Source: an uncultured Solimonas sp. (GTDB taxonomy: Bacteria; Pseudomonadota; Gammaproteobacteria; Nevskiales; Nevskiaceae). From it: a stretch of 11,934 nucleotides of DNA. Where the stretch lies: contig CAMLDZ010000093.1 of the NCBI GenBank assembly GCA_946478985.1, positions 1 to 11,934 of the forward strand, written 5' to 3'. Below the pieces are notes generated by a model. The model was given only the letters and a program-made list of their open reading frames with translations. It was not told the DNA's origin and made no database searches. Positions within the stretch are counted from its first letter, which is position 1, and every line of letters begins with the position of its first letter. The position numbers and the translations under genes are program-made. Below are positions 7,193 to 11,934 of this stretch, piece after piece.

Positions 7193-9460
7193 TTACGCGA
7201 TCTGTGTTCCCAGCGGCAGCTTGCGCAAGCGCTTGCCGGTGGCCGCGAAGATGGCGTTGGCCAGCGCCGGTGCCAGCGGCGGCACGCCGGGCTCACCGAC
7301 GCCCGTGGGGTTGGCGGCGGACGGCACGATGTGCACCTCCACCTTCGGCATCTCGTTCATCCGCAGCGGCAGGTACTGGTGGAAGTTGGTCTGCTGCGGC
7401 GCGCCGCCTTCCAGCGTGATGGCGCTGTGCAATGCCGCGGTCAGCGCGAAGCCGATGCCGCCCTCCATCTGCGCGCGGATCACGTCCGGGTTGATCGCCA
7501 GCCCGCAGTCGACTGCGCAGACCACACGATCGACGCGCAGGCTGCCATCCGGCTTGATCGTCACCTCGGCGACTTCGGCGACCACCGTGTTGAACGATTC
7601 GTGCACGGCGATGCCGCGGCCGCGGCGCTCGCCCTTGGCGCCGGCGGCGAGCGGCTTGCTCCACCCGGCTTTTTCGGCGACCAGCTCCAGCGTGCCGCGA
7701 TGGCGCGGATGTTCGCCGAGCATGCCGCGGCGGTACTCGAAGGGATCGCGCTTGGCCGCGTGGGCGAGTTCGTCGAGCATGGTCTCGGTGACGAAGGCGG
7801 TGTGCGTGTGGCCCACCGAGCGCCACCATTGCACCGGCACACCGGTGTCCGGCGAATGCAGTTCGATCTGCACGTTGGCCGCCGGATAGATCTCCAGCGA
7901 GCCCTCGACCGAGGCATTGTCGATGCCATCCTTGATGGCGAAGGCCTCGAACGCCGTGCCCTTCATGATCGACTCGCCGACGATACGCTGCTGCCAGGCG
8001 GCGATGCCGCCATCGGCGTCGACCGCGGCGCTGAGCTTGTGCAGGAACATCGGCCGGTAGAAGCCGGCGCGCGTGTCTTCCTCGCGCAGCCAGACCATCT
8101 TCACCGGCACCTTGTGACCCTGGTCGTAGGCCGCCTTGGCGATCGCCGCCGCCTCCACCACGTAGTCGCTGAGCGGATTGGCGCGGCGGCCGAAGCTGCC
8201 GCCGGCGTAGAGCTGGTGGATCATCACCTGCTCCGGCGCGATCTTCAGCAGACTGGCCACTGCGCCCTGGTCGAAGGTCTGGAACTGCTCGCCGTTCCAG
8301 ATCTCGCAGCGGCCCTCGCCCACCTGCACCACGCAGTTCAGCGGCTCCATCGAGGCGTGCGCCAGGTGCGGGAACTGGTACTCGGCATCGACGATCTTGT
8401 ACTTGGCCGGGGCCTTGGCCAGCGCGGCGGCGGCATCGCCGCTCTTGCGCGCGACGGTGCCGGTCTTGCCGGACAGCTCGCGGAACTGCGTGAGCAGATC
8501 GCTGCTGCTGCTCTTGATGCCGGTGGCGTCGTCCCATTCCAGCGTCAGCGCGTCGCGGCCCTGCTTGGCGATCCAGGTGTTCTTCGCCAGCACCGCGACG
8601 CCGTCGCGCATGCCGGGCTGCGTGGCCTTGAACGCGACCACATCGACGACGCCGGCAACGGCCTTGGCGGCCGTGGCGTCATAGGACTTGAGCCTGGCGC
8701 CGAAGCGCGGCGGATGCGCCACCACCGCGACCAGCATGTCCGGCAGGCGGATGTCCTGCGTGAACACGGCGCTACCATCGGTCTTGCCGTTGCTGTCCGG
8801 ACGGCGCAGCTGCTGGCGGCCGATCAGCTTGAAGTCCTTCGGCGCCTTGAGCGTGACTTGCTCGGGCACCGGCAGCTTGGCGGCGGCCTCGGCCAGCTCG
8901 CCGAAGCGCGCCGTCTTGCCGGACGCGGCGTGGCTGAGCACACCCTCGCTGACGGTGATCTCCGCGGCCGGCACCTTCCAGCGTTCGGCGGCGGCGCTGA
9001 CCAGCATGGCCCGCGCGCTGGCACCGGCGCGGCGCATCTGCTCATGCGAGTTGGCCATGGCATTGCTGCCGCCGGTGCCCTGGATGCCGCCCATCAGCGA
9101 GTTGCCGTAGCGGCCCTTGTCGGCCGGCGCGCCTTCGACGCGGACCTGGCTCCAGGCGGCGTCCAGCTCCTCGGCGGCCAGCGTCGCCAGGCCGGTGTAG
9201 GTGCCCTGGCCCATCTCGATGTGCTTGGCGATGACGGTCACGCTGTCATCGCTGCCGATGCGCAGAAAGGCGTTGGGCGCGAACTCGCTCGGCGTGGTCG
9301 CGGCCTTGTCGCCCGGCTTGCAAGCGGTGACGCCACCCAGATAGACGCCGACGGCCAGTCCGCCGACACCCTGCATGAAGCGGCGGCGGCTGACATTGAC
9401 GGGGCCGGGCAGTACGGCTGCGGCGGCATTCTTGTCCTTGAAACGATCGTGTATGCCCAT
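7193..9460 (-). CDS. IorB-like molybdopterin-binding subunit of a xanthine-oxidase-family hydroxylase, Tat-exported
   Basis: This is the large catalytic subunit of an isoquinoline 1-oxidoreductase-type enzyme: molybdenum hydroxylases that insert water oxygen into N-heterocycles or oxidise aldehydes. It is 755 residues from ATG 9460, which has an AGGAG site 6 nt upstream. The open frame continues further upstream only as a shadow of iorA. Residues 24-30 (SRRRFMQ) plus a hydrophobic stretch to about 46 form a twin-arginine signal. It ends in VTAC (44-47), which fits a lipobox. Family landmarks are [18 protein letters not shown] (83-100), GGSFGRR (420-426), [14 protein letters not shown] and [16 protein letters not shown], with E723 the expected active-site glutamate. 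It pairs with the 2Fe-2S subunit upstream, which lacks a signal and would be exported with it. The true substrate (isoquinoline, nicotinate-like, aldehyde) cannot be read from sequence. No cytochrome c subunit is adjacent. Confidence 0.93.
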   Translation of the reverse strand: MGIHDRFKDKNAAAAVLPGPVNVSRRRFMQGVGGLAVGVYLGGVTACKPGDKAATTPSEFAPNAFLRIGSDDSVTVIAKHIEMGQGTYTGLATLAAEELDAAWSQVRVEGAPADKGRYGNSLMGGIQGTGGSNAMANSHEQMRRAGASARAMLVSAAAERWKVPAAEITVSEGVLSHAASGKTARFGELAEAAAKLPVPEQVTLKAPKDFKLIGRQQLRRPDSNGKTDGSAVFTQDIRLPDMLVAVVAHPPRFGARLKSYDATAAKAVAGVVDVVAFKATQPGMRDGVAVLAKNTWIAKQGRDALTLEWDDATGIKSSSSDLLTQFRELSGKTGTVARKSGDAAAALAKAPAKYKIVDAEYQFPHLAHASMEPLNCVVQVGEGRCEIWNGEQFQTFDQGAVASLLKIAPEQVMIHQLYAGGSFGRRANPLSDYVVEAAAIAKAAYDQGHKVPVKMVWLREEDTRAGFYRPMFLHKLSAAVDADGGIAAWQQRIVGESIMKGTAFEAFAIKDGIDNASVEGSLEIYPAANVQIELHSPDTGVPVQWWRSVGHTHTAFVTETMLDELAHAAKRDPFEYRRGMLGEHPRHRGTLELVAEKAGWSKPLAAGAKGERRGRGIAVHESFNTVVAEVAEVTIKPDGSLRVDRVVCAVDCGLAINPDVIRAQMEGGIGFALTAALHSAITLEGGAPQQTNFHQYLPLRMNEMPKVEVHIVPSAANPTGVGEPGVPPLAPALANAIFAATGKRLRKLPLGTQIA

Positions 9461-9466
9461 CAGCGG

Positions 9467-9471
9467 CTCCT
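9467..9471 (-). promoter_or_regulatory. Ribosome binding site that fixes the iorB start
   Basis: On the minus strand AGGAG stands 6 nt before the ATG at 9460, in the 14-nt gap after the iorA stop. It places the start immediately upstream of the Tat signal and rules out the longer reading. Confidence 0.8.
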
Positions 9472-9474
9472 GGC

Positions 9475-9939
9475 TCAGGCTGTCGGCAGCGCAGTGCTGG
9501 CCTGGTGGATGGCGGCGCGAATGCGCACGTAGGTGGCGCAGCGGCAGACGTTGCCGCTCATCGCCGCGTCGATGTCGGCGTCGCTGGGCTTGGGCTTGCT
9601 CTTCAGCAGCGCGGTGGCGGCCATGATCTGGCCGGACTGGCAGTAGCCGCACTGCACGACGTTGAGCTCGCGCCAAGCCGTCTGCACGGCCTGGCCGGTC
9701 GGGTCCTGGTGGATCGCCTCGATGGTGGTGATCTGCTTGCCGGCCACCGCCGCCAGCGGCGTCACGCAGGCGCGGATCGGCTGGCCGTCCAGATGTACGG
9801 TGCAGGCGCCGCACAGCGCCATGCCGCAGCCGAACTTGCTGCCGGTGAGGCCGAGTTCGTCGCGCAGGAACCACAGCACCGGCATCGCCGGGTCGCCGTC
9901 GAAATTCTGAGTCTTGCCGTTGATGGTGAGCTGGACCAT
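9475..9939 (-). CDS. IorA-like 2Fe-2S subunit of a xanthine-oxidase-family hydroxylase
   Basis: This small subunit carries two [2Fe-2S] clusters that pass electrons from the molybdenum site of IorB to an acceptor. From ATG 9939 it has 154 residues; an ATG at 9945 adds two more. GGGAAG lies 6 nt before 9939 and directly abuts 9945, so 9939 is preferred. Counting from 9945, the plant-ferredoxin-type cluster uses C40, C45, C48 ([18 protein letters not shown]) and C60. The helical C-terminal domain cluster uses C99 and C102 ([11 protein letters not shown]) plus C134 and C136 ([11 protein letters not shown]). All eight cysteines are present. Length matches IorA-type subunits of about 150 residues. 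There is no signal peptide, which fits co-export with Tat-tagged IorB. It is the first gene of the minus-strand operon and is divergent from glmS. Confidence 0.94.
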   Translation of the reverse strand: MVQLTINGKTQNFDGDPAMPVLWFLRDELGLTGSKFGCGMALCGACTVHLDGQPIRACVTPLAAVAGKQITTIEAIHQDPTGQAVQTAWRELNVVQCGYCQSGQIMAATALLKSKPKPSDADIDAAMSGNVCRCATYVRIRAAIHQASTALPTA

Positions 9940-9945
9940 GGCCAT

Positions 9946-10072
9946 CTTCCCTGTCTGGTACCGATTGGTAACACCGATATTAACCGGCCGTTCGGGGCCA
10001 TGCGCGATGCCAGGCGTCGGCAGGCCGTAAAATCGCCTTCATCTTTCACTTCACGGGCGAGCCTCAGGCCTC
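9946..10072. promoter_or_regulatory. Divergent promoter region between iorA and glmS
   Basis: These 127 nt must drive the ior operon leftward and glmS rightward. Next to iorA are two imperfect repeats, GGTACCGAT (9957-9965) and GGTAACACCGAT (9967-9978), with ACCGAT recurring every 13 nt. They are a possible operator. An AT-rich ATATTAA (9977-9983) may be the leftward -10 region. For glmS, TAAAAT (10028-10033) is a good -10 candidate about 40 nt before the ATG, without a recognisable -35. No regulator gene is present in the window. Confidence 0.4.
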
Positions 10073-11911
10073 ATGTGCGGAATCGTAGGCGCCATCGCGG
10101 CGCGTGATGTCACCGAAATCCTCGTCGAGGGCCTGCGCCGCCTGGAGTACCGCGGCTATGACTCGACCGGCATCGCGCTGGCCGGCGACGACGGGCAGCT
10201 CGCGCTGCGCCGCGCGGTCGGCAAGGTGGTACGGCTGGAGGAGAAGATCCGCGCACAGGCCTGCAGCGGCCCGCTCGGTATCGCCCATTCACGCTGGGCC
10301 ACGCACGGCGGCGTCACCGAGGCCAACGCCCATCCGCACGTCTCCGGCGGCCGCATCGCGCTGATCCACAACGGCATCATCGAGAACTACGTCGAGCTCA
10401 AGACGGCCCTGCAGGCACAGGGCTACGTCTTCGGCTCCGAGACCGATACCGAGGTCATCGCCCACCTGATCCACGCGCACGTCAGTACCGGCCAGGACCT
10501 GACCGCCGCCGTGCAGGCCGCGGTGCGCCGGCTCAAGGGCGCCTATGCGATCGTCGTGTTCGATGCGCAGGAGCCGGACCGCATCTGCGTCGCGCGCATC
10601 GCCAGCCCGCTGGTGATCGGCCTGGGCAGCAAGGGCGAGAACTTTGTCGCCTCCGATGTGCAGGCGCTGCTGCCGGTGACGCGCAACTTCCAGTTCCTCG
10701 AAGAGGGCGATGTTGCCGACATCCGCCGCGACCGCGTCACGATCTTCGACGGCGCCGGCAATATCGTGCAGCGCCCGGTGCATGAGTCCTCGCTGTCCGC
10801 CGACGCCGTGGAACGCGGCGACTACGCGCACTACATGCTCAAGGAGATCTTCGAGCAGCCGCGCGCGCTGGCGGACACCCTGTCGGAGCGCCTGCTCGGC
10901 GACCACGTACTGCAGGCCGCGCTGGGCCCGGCGGCCGCCGCGATCCTTCCGCGCATCGAGCACGTCCACATCGTCGCCTGCGGTACCAGCTACCACGCCG
11001 GCCTGGTCGCCCGGTACTACCTCGAACAGGGCGCGCGCATTCCGTGCAGCGTCGAGGTCGCCAGCGAATACCGCTATCGCGATCCGGTGGTGCTGCCCGG
11101 CACGCTGTTCCTGGCGATCTCGCAATCCGGCGAAACCGCCGACACGCTGGCCGCGCTGCGCGAGGCCAAGAAGCTGGGTTACCTCGCCACCGCGGCGATC
11201 TGCAACGTGCCGGAATCTTCCGTGGTGCGCGAGGCCGATCTGGTGCTGATGACGCGCGCCGGGCCGGAAATCGGCGTCGCCTCCACCAAGGCTTTCACCA
11301 CGCAGCTCGCCGCGCTCGGCATGCTGGGCCTGGCGATCGCACAGGCGCGCAAGCTGGACCGCCGCATGATCGCGCTCTACGCACGGCAGATGGCGCAGGT
11401 GCCGGAGATGGTCGAGCACACGCTCAAGCTCGATCCGCAGATCCGCGCCTGGGCCGCGCGCTTCGCCGACAAGCATCACGCCCTGTTCCTGGGCCGTGGC
11501 CCGAGCTATCCGGTGGCGCTGGAAGGCGCGCTCAAGCTCAAGGAAATTTCATACATCCACGCCGAGGCCTATCCGGCCGGCGAGCTCAAGCACGGCCCGC
11601 TGGCGCTGGTGGATGCCGACATGCCGGTGATCGCCGTGGCGCCCAACAACGCGCTGCTGGAAAAGCTCAAGTCCAACCTGCAGGAAGTCCGCGCGCGCGG
11701 CGGCCACCTGTTCGTCTTCGCCGACCCCAACACCGGCATCGAAGCGGCCGACGGCATCGAGGTGATGACCATGCCCGATCACATCGAAGCGCTGCAGGCG
11801 CCGCTGATCTACACGATCCCGCTGCAACTGCTGGCCTACCACGTCGCCGTGCTCAAGGGCACCGACGTCGACCAGCCGCGCAACCTCGCCAAGTCGGTGA
11901 CGGTGGAGTAG
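10073..11911 (+). CDS. glmS: Glutamine--fructose-6-phosphate aminotransferase (isomerizing)
   Basis: GlmS makes glucosamine-6-phosphate from fructose-6-phosphate and glutamine, the committed step toward UDP-GlcNAc, in the cytoplasm. It has 612 residues (E. coli 609). Met is followed directly by the N-terminal nucleophile C2 in CGIVGAIA. The glutaminase domain shows [23 protein letters not shown] (72-79) and HNGIIENY (from 99). Two SIS sugar-isomerase domains follow, with ACGTSYHAG (C303), [41 protein letters not shown] and [14 protein letters not shown]. The C-terminus LAKSVTVE carries K607, the conserved active-site lysine. The ribosome site is weak (AGG at 10066-10068). No glmS ribozyme-like leader can fit or is expected. 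It is normally next to glmU; here the two are separated by the divergent ior operon. Confidence 0.98.
   Translation: MCGIVGAIAARDVTEILVEGLRRLEYRGYDSTGIALAGDDGQLALRRAVGKVVRLEEKIRAQACSGPLGIAHSRWATHGGVTEANAHPHVSGGRIALIHNGIIENYVELKTALQAQGYVFGSETDTEVIAHLIHAHVSTGQDLTAAVQAAVRRLKGAYAIVVFDAQEPDRICVARIASPLVIGLGSKGENFVASDVQALLPVTRNFQFLEEGDVADIRRDRVTIFDGAGNIVQRPVHESSLSADAVERGDYAHYMLKEIFEQPRALADTLSERLLGDHVLQAALGPAAAAILPRIEHVHIVACGTSYHAGLVARYYLEQGARIPCSVEVASEYRYRDPVVLPGTLFLAISQSGETADTLAALREAKKLGYLATAAICNVPESSVVREADLVLMTRAGPEIGVASTKAFTTQLAALGMLGLAIAQARKLDRRMIALYARQMAQVPEMVEHTLKLDPQIRAWAARFADKHHALFLGRGPSYPVALEGALKLKEISYIHAEAYPAGELKHGPLALVDADMPVIAVAPNNALLEKLKSNLQEVRARGGHLFVFADPNTGIEAADGIEVMTMPDHIEALQAPLIYTIPLQLLAYHVAVLKGTDVDQPRNLAKSVTVE
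11905..11908 (+). promoter_or_regulatory. Ribosome binding site for a possible gene after glmS
   Basis: GGAG lies within the last codons of glmS, 6 nt before an ATG at 11915. Confidence 0.4.
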
Positions 11912-11914
11912 CGC

Positions 11915-11934
11915 ATGCCGAGTCCACTCGAAAA
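11915..11934 (+). CDS. Possible start of a further gene, cut by the window edge
   Basis: An ATG three bases after the glmS stop, preceded by GGAG at good spacing, opens MPSPLE before the window ends. Only six codons are visible, so the product cannot be named and the call rests on spacing alone. Confidence 0.35.

Noticed and set aside
6926..9532. 868-codon open frame on the + strand
   Set aside because: It lies opposite iorB and xdhC, whose protein families are unmistakable. Its composition (Arg, His, Leu, Ala, Gly rich, no motif) is typical of antisense shadows in GC-rich DNA.
9461..9874. N-terminal extension of the IorB reading frame
   Set aside because: It is a frame-shifted shadow of iorA. 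The AGGAG site and the Tat signal set the start at 9460.
9946..10072. glmS ribozyme or riboswitch leader
   Set aside because: That element is known mainly from Gram-positive bacteria and needs a longer structured leader. The 127-nt gap is shared with a divergent promoter and shows no such fold.

Overview
The window is about 11.9 kb of GC-rich, densely coding bacterial chromosome. Its backbone is the conserved gammaproteobacterial order atpD-atpC ... glmU ... glmS. The high GC, the protein similarities and this backbone suggest a GC-rich gammaproteobacterium, perhaps near Nevskiales or Xanthomonadales. The genus cannot be read from the sequence. No rRNA, tRNA, CRISPR array, transposase, integrase or insertion sequence was seen.

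Layout, left to right. The 3' part of atpD and all of atpC (1-992, +) end the ATP synthase operon and are closed by a clear intrinsic terminator. An AT-rich intergenic stretch with a striking 15-bp dyad leads into a small unrecognised exported protein (1147-1545, +). A beta-class carbonic anhydrase (1706-2401, +) follows, coupled by a 4-nt ATGA overlap to a SulP-family anion transporter (2398-3948, +). A strong GNRA-loop terminator closes this block. glmU follows (4103-5503, +).

Next comes a four-gene operon on the minus strand, transcribed from about 9.95 kb down to 5.5 kb. Its order is iorA-like 2Fe-2S subunit, iorB-like molybdenum subunit with a Tat signal, an XdhC-family cofactor-maturation factor, and a MocA-like molybdopterin nucleotidyltransferase. 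It converges on glmU so tightly that both stop codons lie in a single CTAG. Divergent from iorA is glmS (10073-11911, +). A possible next gene starts three bases after the glmS stop.

How the genes work together. AtpD and AtpC are parts of F1 ATP synthase. GlmS makes glucosamine-6-phosphate and GlmU makes UDP-GlcNAc, the start of cell-wall and lipid A synthesis. The carbonic anhydrase and SulP transporter look like a bicarbonate/CO2 supply module. IorA and IorB form a periplasmic or membrane-attached molybdenum hydroxylase, and XdhC and MocA are its dedicated cofactor-processing partners.

The main structural point is that two accessory modules split the atpC-glmU-glmS neighbourhood that is often contiguous in related bacteria. 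None of the recognised genes belongs to an obviously new system. The least explained items are the small exported protein and the dyad in front of it.
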